64,000 bases of DNA, taken from contig JBBCJM010000101.1 in NCBI GenBank assembly GCA_037190175.1, positions 7,374-71,373 of the forward strand, read 5' to 3'. The position numbers and the translations under genes are program-made. Origin of the DNA: JBBCJM01 sp037190175 (GTDB lineage: Bacteria > Pseudomonadota > Alphaproteobacteria > Rhodobacterales > Rhodobacteraceae). Positions 14,593-21,478 of the stretch are shown one piece after another; within the stretch, counting starts at the first letter, position 1, and every line of letters starts with the position of its first letter. The notes beneath the pieces were generated by a model, which saw only the letters and a program-made list of their open reading frames with translations, was not told where the DNA came from and did no database searches.

Positions 14593-14850
14593 ATGACCCG
14601 ATCCGAAATCCTCTCCACCGCCGCCCGGATCGTGACGCAGGACCGGCAGGCCACCCATGGCCGGCCCGAGGATACCTTCGCCGTCATCGCCCGCGTCTGG
14701 TCGGCCAGGCTCGGCATCGAGATCACCCCGGCGCAGGTCTGCATCCTGATGATCGACCTCAAGACCTGCCGCGCCTGGGGCAACCCAGGGCACGAAGATC
14801 ACTATGTGGACGCTGCTGGATATGCGGCGCTGGCGGGAGAGCTGGCATGA
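14593..14850 (+). CDS. DUF6378-like phage protein
   Basis: An 85-residue protein (MTRSEILSTAARIVTQDRQ) with the conserved THGRPEDTF and NPGHEDHYVDAAGYAAL blocks of the DUF6378 family, widespread in phage genomes and of unknown function. AGGAGG precedes the start. Confidence 0.8.
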   Translation: MTRSEILSTAARIVTQDRQATHGRPEDTFAVIARVWSARLGIEITPAQVCILMIDLKTCRAWGNPGHEDHYVDAAGYAALAGELA

Positions 14851-14878
14851 CCAAGGCCATGACCTCCGGTGAGCGCAG

Positions 14879-15394
14879 ATGAGCATCCACATGCGACAAT
14901 TCGACTGGCGCAAGGCCATCCTGCACGGCATCGACCTGGCGGCCGAGAATTTCCGCGAGCACGAGGATGCCGCGCCGTACACAGCAATGTGGGAGCTGCT
15001 GCGCGAAGCGGCAGGCATATCGCGGTCGTTCGACGCCCCCCCGAGGACGGGCTATCCCGAAAAAGCCATGTGGCCCGAAACGCCCGACGAGATCACCCCA
15101 TGGCAGCGCCAGATGGCCTACCTGCAAGGCACGCTGGATGAGGTGGATCATGGCGAGCCGCCGCCGCCCATGCCAAGCGCGGCCGACGTCACCCGCGCCG
15201 AGGCCGTGCTGGATCTGTGGCACCGCCATGCCCTGTGGAGGGGCGGGCATCCCCATCCGCACAAGCGGGCCATCTACCGCTGGGCCGACGGCGGCACCCT
15301 CGGCCTCGCCATCCGCATGACCGGGCTGCGGCGGCATGAGGTGCTGGCCCTGCGCCAGAGGGCAGCGGAGCAGATGTTGCGGGCGATCCTGTGA
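14879..15394 (+). CDS. DUF6362-like, possible late-gene regulator
   Basis: A 171-residue protein starting MSIHMRQFDWRKAILHG. The C-terminal half (ADVTRAEAVLDLWHRHAL, and IRMTGLRRHEVLALRQRA) resembles the DUF6362/HTH domain common in Rhodobacteraceae phages. It is the last gene of the rightward early operon, the usual place of RinA/ArpU-like activators of late transcription. The regulatory role is inferred from position and the HTH-like helices only. Confidence 0.65.
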   Translation: MSIHMRQFDWRKAILHGIDLAAENFREHEDAAPYTAMWELLREAAGISRSFDAPPRTGYPEKAMWPETPDEITPWQRQMAYLQGTLDEVDHGEPPPPMPSAADVTRAEAVLDLWHRHALWRGGHPHPHKRAIYRWADGGTLGLAIRMTGLRRHEVLALRQRAAEQMLRAIL

Positions 15395-15627
15395 CCTGGT
15401 TACGAGCGCCTGTCGGGAAGGGTCGGCCCGTGACTTGCCCGCAGCCCCCCGATTTTTGGCGCAGGAGCGGCCATCACGGGGTTCCAGGCCACCACCCCCG
15501 CCGAAACCGGAGATGGCCGCTCTACGGCCCGCTCCTGGGGCTACAGGGGCATGTGGGGCTACGAGCGTTTGTCGATCGGATGCCAAGCTGGAGGCGGTGC
15601 GGAGGATGGTGGGGTCAGGTAGGCCGG
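15395..15627. other. non-coding segment with competing hairpins
   Basis: A 233-base gap at the end of the rightward early operon. Sequence 15462-15475 can pair either with 15512-15522 (GAGCGGCCATC against GATGGCCGCTC) or with 15529-15537 (CAGGAGCGG against CCGCTCCTG). Near-repeats tacgagcgNNtgtcg occur at 15401 and 15560. No gene is seen. Confidence 0.55.
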
Positions 15628-16029
15628 TCAGCACCCATGCGCCTGCGCGGCGGCGGCCGTGCCCGGTGTCGAGCCTCGCGGCACCAGCACGACACGCTCC
15701 GCCCAGATGTGTGGCAACACGCGCGCCAGCATCGCTTTCCACGCCCCGACGCAGGGATAGCCGAGCGCCCGCGCCTCGTGATCGTCGGCGGGATAGCCGA
15801 TCTCGATAGGCCCCTCATGCCTCGCCGTCAGTTCGCGCATGGCCTCAAGGGTCTGCGCCGCACTCCGGTCGATCTGCTGGGCCAGCGCGGCCAGTTCGCG
15901 CAACACACCCGGCCCGGCCGCGCGGGCAGCCTCCCATTGCTTCACGCTGGGAATCCCGACCCTGAGCAGTTCCGCGGCCTCTCGCTGGGAGAGACCGCAG
16001 GCATGGCGCAGGACGGCGAAGGGGGTCAT
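15628..16029 (-). CDS. HTH regulator of Aca2/YdiL-like architecture
   Basis: A 133-residue protein. Residues 3-40 form an Xre-type HTH (LRHACGLSQREAAELLRVG, then SVKQWE). Residues 75-120 form a second domain with GYPADDHEARALGYP and WKAMLARVLPHIWAERVVLV. This two-domain plan (HTH plus a C-terminal domain with W-x(n)-LARV and VxLV) is that of Aca2/DUF1870-type regulators. It is the distal gene of a two-gene leftward operon, overlapping the 108-residue gene by one base (TGATG), with a dyad in the promoter. It probably autorepresses the operon. Confidence 0.65.
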   Translation of the reverse strand: MTPFAVLRHACGLSQREAAELLRVGIPSVKQWEAARAAGPGVLRELAALAQQIDRSAAQTLEAMRELTARHEGPIEIGYPADDHEARALGYPCVGAWKAMLARVLPHIWAERVVLVPRGSTPGTAAAAQAHGC

Positions 16030-16355
16030 CAGTGGCGCGCAAAAAGGTTGTTGAAGATTTCGACCGCCGCCGGTGTCGCAGCTTCCTCGTGAACGATGCC
16101 GCCGGCCGGGCCATAGATGAGAATCATCTCCGACTGCTTGGGCGCACGAGCGCCGGCCGGGCTGAGGATGATGATGTCCTTCATTCCGCCGACAAGCCCG
16201 ACAGCGCGCTCGCCGCGGGCCAGCCAGCCGGCCTTGGCCGAAGTGGTGGCGAACGAGGTGACAACGCGCGAGTTGTGCCGCTTGCCGGGAACCGCAGGCT
16301 TGGCGCCTTCGATGCGGGTGATCAGGGCGTCACGGGCAACAGTGTTGGTGATCAT
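16029..16355 (-). CDS. unknown 108-residue protein, candidate anti-CRISPR or cargo
   Basis: MITNTVARDALITRIEGAKP, a small soluble protein with MKDIIILSPAGARAP and EMILIYGPAGGIVH segments suggesting a mixed alpha/beta fold. I do not recognise a family. It is preceded by GGTAGGAGACC and a promoter whose spacer contains a perfect dyad, and followed by an HTH gene. This arrangement is the guilt-by-association signature used to find acr genes. Confidence 0.65.
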   Translation of the reverse strand: MITNTVARDALITRIEGAKPAVPGKRHNSRVVTSFATTSAKAGWLARGERAVGLVGGMKDIIILSPAGARAPKQSEMILIYGPAGGIVHEEAATPAAVEIFNNLFARH

Positions 16356-16406
16356 CTCAGGTCTCCTACCTCTTGCGGTTGGCTCATCCATCCGCGTCAT
16401 GAATTA

Positions 16407-16443
16407 TGTGTAACCTTTGGTTACGGAGATTGCAAGCGGAAAA
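16407..16443 (-). promoter_or_regulatory. promoter with GTAACC-TTT-GGTTAC dyad
   Basis: The perfect dyad lies at 16410-16424. A leftward -35 TTGCAA (16430-16435) lies just upstream; the -10 is either TACACA (16407-16412, 17-base spacer) or CATAAT (16403-16408, 21-base spacer). The 15 bases at 16429-16443 are identical to 17194-17208. Confidence 0.65.
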
Positions 16444-16464
16444 GTGCTCTCGCCAGCAGGAAAA

Positions 16465-16680
16465 TCACACCCGCCCCTCGTCGTGCAGCGTCATCAGCGC
16501 GCGCATCCCCCGCTCGTGCGCCGGCGGTGTGCCCGCGAGCCACTTGGGCACCTGGCCCGTGCGTCCCTTGCCTTTAACAGGCGCCAGGATGATGGCGGCC
16601 CGGTAGGCGGTGAGCCCGTGCCGCTCCATCCAGTCGCGCAGGACCTCGGCGAAGGGGCGGGGGTCAGTGAGCGGGGTCAT
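16465..16680 (-). CDS. small HTH protein ending a three-gene cassette
   Basis: A 71-residue protein (MTPLTDPRPFAEVLRDWMER) with an HTH-like core: RHGLTAYRAAIILAP followed by TGQVPKWLAGTPP and ERGMRALMTL. The size and end-of-operon position resemble Aca1-type anti-CRISPR-associated regulators. It overlaps the upstream gene by four bases. Probable repressor of its own promoter at 17172-17208. Confidence 0.6.
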   Translation of the reverse strand: MTPLTDPRPFAEVLRDWMERHGLTAYRAAIILAPVKGKGRTGQVPKWLAGTPPAHERGMRALMTLHDEGRV

Positions 16681-16922
16681 GGCGCCGGCCCTCCCAGGCT
16701 CTCCCCCTCCATCAGCGCCAGCGCAGAGCGCACCCTGTCGGGACGATTCGTCTCGATCCAGGCCCCCCGCATGTCCCGCAACGCGCGGAACGTCGCGCCG
16801 TCCAGAATGCCCGTGCCCCGCTTGTCCAGCAGGACGCCATGGCCATAGCTGGATCGCGGATCGTGGACCGTCCAGCGGAGAGCGCGCGGGCGCTCCCCGG
16901 GGATGTGCAGGATGTAGGGCAT
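16677..16922 (-). CDS. unknown 81-residue cargo protein
   Basis: MPYILHIPGERPRALRWTVH, a beta-rich small protein with AWIETNRPDRVRSAL near its end. No known family. It is the middle gene of a leftward three-gene cassette, overlapping both neighbours. Candidate anti-defence protein by context. Confidence 0.55.
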   Translation of the reverse strand: MPYILHIPGERPRALRWTVHDPRSSYGHGVLLDKRGTGILDGATFRALRDMRGAWIETNRPDRVRSALALMEGESLGGPAP

Positions 16923-17104
16923 CAGTTGCCGATCCGCTCGATGGCATCCTCAATCGACAGCCCGAACAGCCACCACCCGGTCTCGATGCTGTTGGGCATC
17001 CGGCCGTAGAAATGGACCTCTTCGTCCTTGGTGATGCGATACTTGCAGTCGCGCGCTTCGGCGGCTTCACGGATGATCGCACGGGTTTTGGCGGAAATGG
17101 TCAT
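16922..17104 (-). CDS. unknown 60-residue cargo protein
   Basis: MTISAKTRAIIREAAEARDC; the second half, EVHFYGRMPNSIETGWWLFG, looks like a compact conserved beta motif that I recall from other Rhodobacterales phage proteins without known function. GGAAAGGACCAGGAC precedes the start. It is the first gene of the cassette, 72 bases from the promoter dyad. Candidate anti-defence protein by context. Confidence 0.6.
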   Translation of the reverse strand: MTISAKTRAIIREAAEARDCKYRITKDEEVHFYGRMPNSIETGWWLFGLSIEDAIERIGN

Positions 17105-17171
17105 GTCCTGGTCCTTTCCAGAGCCCCTGACCGGCGGGGCACCCGGTAGCGGTCTCATCCGCTACACCTCA

Positions 17172-17208
17172 TATATAGTACGCTCAGGGTACTATTGCAA
17201 GCGGAAAA
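17172..17208 (-). promoter_or_regulatory. promoter with TAGTAC-N7-GTACTA dyad
   Basis: Read leftward: -35 TTGCAA (17195-17200), 17-base spacer, -10 TATATA (17172-17177). The dyad 17176-17194 overlaps the spacer and -10. The upstream box at 17194-17208 is identical to that of the neighbouring cassette promoter, although the dyads differ. Confidence 0.7.
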
Positions 17209-17238
17209 ATGCGGGTGGGGCGAAGAAAAATGCAAGGC

Positions 17239-17266
17239 TTGCGCGGCGCGAAAAATGTGCTACTTT
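17239..17266 (+). promoter_or_regulatory. putative late promoter
   Basis: Rightward TTGCGC (17239-17244), 16-base spacer, TACTTT (17261-17266) with a TGTGC extended -10. It lies in the only sizeable gap before the head genes. Confidence 0.4.
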
Positions 17267-17294
17267 CTCGTTCGGGCAGGTATGCCCAGAGATC

Positions 17295-17323
17295 AAGCGC
17301 CCCCGGACAGCCGCGGGCGCTTT
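17295..17323 (+). terminator. leader hairpin before the late genes
   Basis: AAGCGCCC (17295-17302) pairs with GGGCGCTT (17315-17322), followed by TTTCGCGTTT. It lies about 25 bases after the putative late promoter and before the first head gene, so it could be a site of antitermination control. Confidence 0.5.
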
Positions 17324-17350
17324 CGCGTTTCCGAGCAGCAGGACAGCATC

Positions 17351-17665
17351 ATGGGTACGCTCAGCTACACGGTGGGCCGCTATGCGCCGTCGCGCGGTGC
17401 AGGTGCGGGCTCCATCGCCGCAACATCCGTCCGCACGTCCGGCGCACATGCCACTACTACCTCGGCCAGCGCAGTCACGGATGGCTCCGGCGCAATCGCT
17501 CTCGCCGCCGGAGAGGTGATCGAGGTCCACGCTGACGAGGACATGCGCCTCGCATTCGGCGGGGTTGCCGCGACTGCGAGCACGGGCTGGTTTGTGCCGG
17601 CCGGCCATCAGCGCCAGTGGGAGTGCGACACTCCCGGCGCGGTCAGCGTGATCGATGTGGCGTGA
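17351..17665 (+). CDS. phage head-associated protein
   Basis: A 104-residue beta-rich protein (MGTLSYTVGRYAPSRGAGAG). The C-terminal part (DEDMRLAFGGVAAT, FVPAG, GAVSVIDVA) is typical of small phage structural proteins encoded just before the terminase. AGCAGGACAGC precedes the start. Exact virion role unknown. Confidence 0.65.
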   Translation: MGTLSYTVGRYAPSRGAGAGSIAATSVRTSGAHATTTSASAVTDGSGAIALAAGEVIEVHADEDMRLAFGGVAATASTGWFVPAGHQRQWECDTPGAVSVIDVA

Positions 17666-17666
17666 C

Positions 17667-18026
17667 ATGGCGGATGGGGCTGAAAACAAGGGCGGAGTAA
17701 CCGGCAAGGGCTGGTTGCCCGGCCAGTCTGGCAACCCGGGCGGGCGCCCGAAGGGGATCGCGGCGCAGGCTCGCCAGCACGGCGCAAGGGCGCTTGATGT
17801 GCTGGTCGAGGCGCTGGAGAGCGATGACGAAAAGGTCAAGATCGCCGCGGCGCGGGAGATTCTGGACCGCGGGTACGGCAAGGCACTGACGATGACCGCC
17901 GATGTGACCAGCAGGCTGGACGAGATGGATGACGATGCACTCGACGCTGCACTCTCTGTCGTCCGCGCAGCTATCCGCGCTGGAGGCGAGGCTGGCGAGC
18001 GAGGCGGATCGCAGACGGCGCACTAA
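17667..18026 (+). CDS. terminase small subunit (DUF5681 type)
   Basis: A 119-residue protein. The N-terminal GWLPGQSGNPGGRPKG is the DUF5681 signature, followed by an alpha-helical DNA-binding body (ARALDVLVEALESDDEKVK, then AAREILDRGYGKA). It should recognise the packaging site and recruit the large subunit. It overlaps the start of the large-subunit ORF by 98 bases. Confidence 0.85.
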   Translation: MADGAENKGGVTGKGWLPGQSGNPGGRPKGIAAQARQHGARALDVLVEALESDDEKVKIAAAREILDRGYGKALTMTADVTSRLDEMDDDALDAALSVVRAAIRAGGEAGERGGSQTAH

Positions 18027-18624
18027 CCGGCTCGCGCATTTTACGCCTTATCCCAGGCAACTGGAGTTTTATGCCGCGGGGCTCAAGGCGCGCGAGCGGC
18101 TGCTGATGGCGGCCAACCAGGTGGGCAAGACCTACTGCGGCGCCATGGAGATGGCGATGCACCTGACCGGCCAGTACCCAGACTGGTGGCCCGGCCGACG
18201 GTACGACAGGCCGGTGATGATGTGGGCCGGCTCGGACACGGCCGAGACGACACGGGACACGGTGCAGACCAATCTGATCGGACCGCCGGCGGACGAGGAC
18301 GCTTGGGGCACGGCGGCGATCCCGAAAAAATGCATCGTGGGCACCAATCGCCGGCAAGGCGTGGCCAATGCGCTCGACACCGTGCTGGTGCAGCACGTCA
18401 GCGGCGGGCAGAGCCACCTCGGATTTAAAAGTTACGACCAAGGCCGGCAAAAATGGCAGGGCGCGGTGCGGGATGTGATCTGGCTCGATGAGGAGCCGCC
18501 ACTGGAAATCTACACCGAGGCGCTGACCCGGACCAACACGGTGGAGGACGGGATGATCGTGCTCACGTTCACCCCGCTGCTGGGGATGAGCGAGGTGGTG
18601 CACCTGTTTCTGGACTCCGCATGA
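17929..18624 (+). CDS. terminase large subunit, ATPase part (split)
   Basis: A 231-residue product with the packaging-ATPase half of a P22-type large terminase: Walker A-like LLMAANQVGKTYCG, Walker B VIWLDEEPP and the coupling motif LTFTPLLGMSE. It stops at 18624, and the nuclease half continues in another frame from 18621 with an ATGA overlap. Related proteins are normally one polypeptide of about 480 residues. Either the two halves assemble after coupled translation, or a one-base change has split the gene. Confidence 0.8.
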   Translation: MTMHSTLHSLSSAQLSALEARLASEADRRRRTNRLAHFTPYPRQLEFYAAGLKARERLLMAANQVGKTYCGAMEMAMHLTGQYPDWWPGRRYDRPVMMWAGSDTAETTRDTVQTNLIGPPADEDAWGTAAIPKKCIVGTNRRQGVANALDTVLVQHVSGGQSHLGFKSYDQGRQKWQGAVRDVIWLDEEPPLEIYTEALTRTNTVEDGMIVLTFTPLLGMSEVVHLFLDSA

Positions 18625-19376
18625 CGCGCACCGTCGTGCGGATGACCATCGAGGACGCGCTGCACATCAGCCCGGAGCGGCGCGCCGAGATCATCGCCAG
18701 TTACCCACCGCACGAGGTGGAGGCGCGGACCAAGGGCATCCCGGTGCTGGGGTCGGGGCGGATTTTTCCGGTCACCGAGGCATCTATTTCCGTCGAGCCC
18801 TTCCCGATCCCGCGCCACTGGGCGCTGATCGGCGGATTGGATTTCGGCTGGGATCACCCGACCGCGGCCGCGGCGCTGGCCTGGGACCGCGACCGCGATG
18901 TGATCTACGTCATCGCCGAGTACCGCCGCCGCCAGGCCACGCCGCTCGAACACGCCGCGGCGCTCAAGCCCTGGGGCGGGTTTCCCTGGGCGTGGCCGGC
19001 GGATGCGGCGCAGTCGTCCAAGGCGGACGGCCGCAAGCTGCGCGACGAGTACATGTCCACCGGCATGGTGATGATGGGGTCGCACGCCACCCACCCCGAT
19101 GGCGGTAACGGGGTCGAGGCCGGGCTGATGGAGATGCTGACCCGGATGCAGACCGGGCGGTTCAAGGTCTTTTCGCACCTCAATGACTGGTGGTCGGAGT
19201 TCCGGCTATACCACCGGAAAGACGGGAAAATCGTCAAAGAGCGCGACGACCTGATGGATGCGACCCGCTACGCGGTCATGATGATGCGGTTCGCGGAGCC
19301 GCCGGAGATTTACGAGGGCGATACCTGGCATGGCGATGGACGAGAGCGCGGACGCAGCGCAGCCACCGGCTATTGA
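18621..19376 (+). CDS. terminase large subunit, nuclease part (split)
   Basis: A 251-residue product holding the RNase-H-like nuclease: GGLDFGWDHPTAAAALAWD carries the first catalytic Asp, followed by WPADAAQSSKADG and the C-terminal ERDDLMDATRYAVMM with the last acidic pair. The first residues (HISPERRAEIIASYPPHE) are the linker that normally joins the ATPase to the nuclease, confirming that the break falls inside an ancestral single gene. Confidence 0.8.
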   Translation: MTRTVVRMTIEDALHISPERRAEIIASYPPHEVEARTKGIPVLGSGRIFPVTEASISVEPFPIPRHWALIGGLDFGWDHPTAAAALAWDRDRDVIYVIAEYRRRQATPLEHAAALKPWGGFPWAWPADAAQSSKADGRKLRDEYMSTGMVMMGSHATHPDGGNGVEAGLMEMLTRMQTGRFKVFSHLNDWWSEFRLYHRKDGKIVKERDDLMDATRYAVMMMRFAEPPEIYEGDTWHGDGRERGRSAATGY

Positions 19377-21378
19377 CCCCGCCGCGTTCCTCGCGGCTGC
19401 GGCCGAGGCGGCCAATGTCGCGGACTATCTGGACGAGCACCGGCTTAACGAGATCGCCGAGACGGTGATCCGCGAGCACGAGATCGACCTCGCCAGCATG
19501 GGCGACTGGCGCAAGCGGATGCAGCGTGGCATCGACCTCGCCTCACTGGTCAAGGAGGACAAGACCTATCCGTTCGAAAACCCTGCAAATGTCCGGTATC
19601 CGCTGATCACCACGGCGGCGTTGCAGTTCAACGCTCGCGCCTACCAGGCTATTGTTCCGTCCGACGATGTGGTCAAGGTCAAGGTGCTGGGCCGCGATCC
19701 GCAGGGGCAAAAGGCCGCCCGAGCCATGCGTGTCGGGGCGCACATGTCCTGGCAACTGACGAGTCAGATCGAGGAGTGGGAGCCCAGCACCGACGAGCTG
19801 TTGACCGTGCTGAGCATCGTCGGCACCCTGGTGCGCAAGGTCTGGTACGATCCTGTCGAAGGTCGGGCCCGGGTGCGGCTGATCCGGCCGGGGTGTTTCG
19901 TGGTCAATGCCGCGGTCACCAGCCTGCCCGACGCGCCGCGGATCGGCGAGGTGCTGACGCTGTTCCCGACCGAGATCGCCGAGCGCCGCCGGGCCGGGCT
20001 GTTCCGGGACGTGGAGTACGCCGAGCCCGAGGGCGAGGACCGGGACGCGGCGCAGGAGTTCGTGGAGCAGCATCGCCGGCTCGATCTGGACGAGGACGGG
20101 TACGGCGAGCCCTACATCGTGACCGTGCACAAAAAAAACCGCCGCGTGGCGCGGATCGTGGCGGACTTCGAGCCCGGCGATGTGAGGATGGGCGAGGGCG
20201 GGGTGATCGCGATCAACCGCGGCAGCTATTTCGTGGACTACCATTTCCTGCCTTCGGTGGACGGGGGGTTCTTCGGCACCGGGCTGGGGTTCCTGCTGGG
20301 CGACATCAGCGACACGATCAACTCGATCATCAACATGATGCTGGACGCGGGGCACATGGCCAGCCGCGGCGGCGGTTTCATCGGGTCGGAGTTCAGGATC
20401 AAGGGCGGATCGCAGCAGTTCCGCCCCGGCGAGTGGAAGGCCACGGGAGCGCGGGGCGCCGAGATCAAGTCTGCCATCGTGCCGCTGACGTTCCCCGGGC
20501 CTGATGCCACGCTGTTCAACCTACTGGGGTTGCTGATCGAAGCGGGCAAGGAGGTGGCCTCGGTCAAGGACGTGCTCACCGGAGATGTGGGCGGCAGGGC
20601 GCTCACCGCCACCACCACCCTGGCCCTGATCGAGCAGGGGATGCAGCAGTTCACCGCGGCCTATAAACGCATCTTCCGCAGCCTCAAGCGCGAGTTCCGG
20701 CTGCTGGCGCGGATCAACGCCCGGTATCTGGATCCGGTGGCCTATTCGCAGTTCTGCGACGAGGCCGACCCGGCCGGCAACCTGATGATGGTCAATCCGC
20801 AGATGGACTACGACCTCAACGGGATGGACATCGAGCCTGTGGCCGACCCGCGCAGCGTGTCGCGGATGCAGGAGGCGGCCAAGGCCGAGATCGTGATGCA
20901 GATGGCCGAGCGCGGGCTGGTGGACCGCGCCGAGGCGTCGAAGCGGGCGCTACAGGCGGCCAGTGTGCCGGACGTGGAGGCATTGGCCCCCAAGCCGGAC
21001 CCAATGCAGATGCAGATGGCGCAGATGCAGATGCAGGCCATGCAGGCCGACCTGGCGATCAAGATGGTGGGCATCGAGCAGGCCCTGGCCGACCTCGAAA
21101 AGACCCGCGCGGAGACGATCAAGACAGTGGGCGAGGCCGCGAAGAGCGCCGCGCTGGTGCGGCTGGACCAGGCGCGTCTGGCATTGGAGGCGGTGAGGGA
21201 TGGGCTCGGAAGCACTCTCGGACGAGGCGCTGGCGGAGTGGCGGGAGCATCCGGTCAGCCGGGCAGTACGGGAATGCCTGTCGGCCCAGTTGCGGCTCCA
21301 GCGGGAGGCGGCCCAATCGGCCTGGTGGGCGGGCCGGGCATGGCCGGAGGCGGATCGCCTGTCGCTCCTGCGGCTTGA
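19330..21378 (+). CDS. portal protein
   Basis: A 682-residue portal protein of the P22-like/podovirus type. The N-terminal third contains YPFENPANVRYPLITTAALQ and the central part GGFFGTGLGFLLGDISDTIN and LTGDVGGRALTATTTLALIE, the clip/stem region. Residues 560-620 are a Met/Gln-rich coiled coil (MQMQMAQMQMQAMQADLA), and the last 70 residues are a Gly/Pro/Ala-rich tail. It forms the dodecameric DNA channel at the head vertex. It overlaps the terminase by 47 bases and a second gene in another frame at its 3' end. Confidence 0.9.
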   Translation: MAMDESADAAQPPAIDPAAFLAAAAEAANVADYLDEHRLNEIAETVIREHEIDLASMGDWRKRMQRGIDLASLVKEDKTYPFENPANVRYPLITTAALQFNARAYQAIVPSDDVVKVKVLGRDPQGQKAARAMRVGAHMSWQLTSQIEEWEPSTDELLTVLSIVGTLVRKVWYDPVEGRARVRLIRPGCFVVNAAVTSLPDAPRIGEVLTLFPTEIAERRRAGLFRDVEYAEPEGEDRDAAQEFVEQHRRLDLDEDGYGEPYIVTVHKKNRRVARIVADFEPGDVRMGEGGVIAINRGSYFVDYHFLPSVDGGFFGTGLGFLLGDISDTINSIINMMLDAGHMASRGGGFIGSEFRIKGGSQQFRPGEWKATGARGAEIKSAIVPLTFPGPDATLFNLLGLLIEAGKEVASVKDVLTGDVGGRALTATTTLALIEQGMQQFTAAYKRIFRSLKREFRLLARINARYLDPVAYSQFCDEADPAGNLMMVNPQMDYDLNGMDIEPVADPRSVSRMQEAAKAEIVMQMAERGLVDRAEASKRALQAASVPDVEALAPKPDPMQMQMAQMQMQAMQADLAIKMVGIEQALADLEKTRAETIKTVGEAAKSAALVRLDQARLALEAVRDGLGSTLGRGAGGVAGASGQPGSTGMPVGPVAAPAGGGPIGLVGGPGMAGGGSPVAPAA

Positions 21379-21478
21379 GGCGCTGATCGAGGATATGTTC
21401 GAGGCCAGCGCCGCGGATTTCAAGGCAACGATGGAGATGATGACCGATGCAGAACGCGAGCGGGATCAAGCCCGTTGA
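21200..21478 (+). CDS. small phage head protein overlapping the portal gene
   Basis: A 92-residue helical protein (MGSEALSDEALAEWREHPVS) encoded for 179 bases inside the 3' end of the portal gene in a different frame. The composition is protein-like (LQREAAQSAWWAGRAWPEAD, and LEALIEDMFEASAADFKA), and I recall the same pattern next to portals in related phages. Role unknown; it may be a head-assembly cofactor. Confidence 0.7.
   Translation: MGSEALSDEALAEWREHPVSRAVRECLSAQLRLQREAAQSAWWAGRAWPEADRLSLLRLEALIEDMFEASAADFKATMEMMTDAERERDQAR

Noticed and set aside
15391..16092. Plus-strand frame across the early-operon end and the HTH gene
   Set aside because: It spans hairpins and is antisense to the Aca-like gene; Arg/Pro-rich shadow.
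18600..18630. Programmed -1 frameshift joining the two terminase ORFs
   Set aside because: No X-XXY-YYZ heptamer is present near the overlap, so coupling by ATGA or a mutation is more likely, though frameshifting cannot be excluded.
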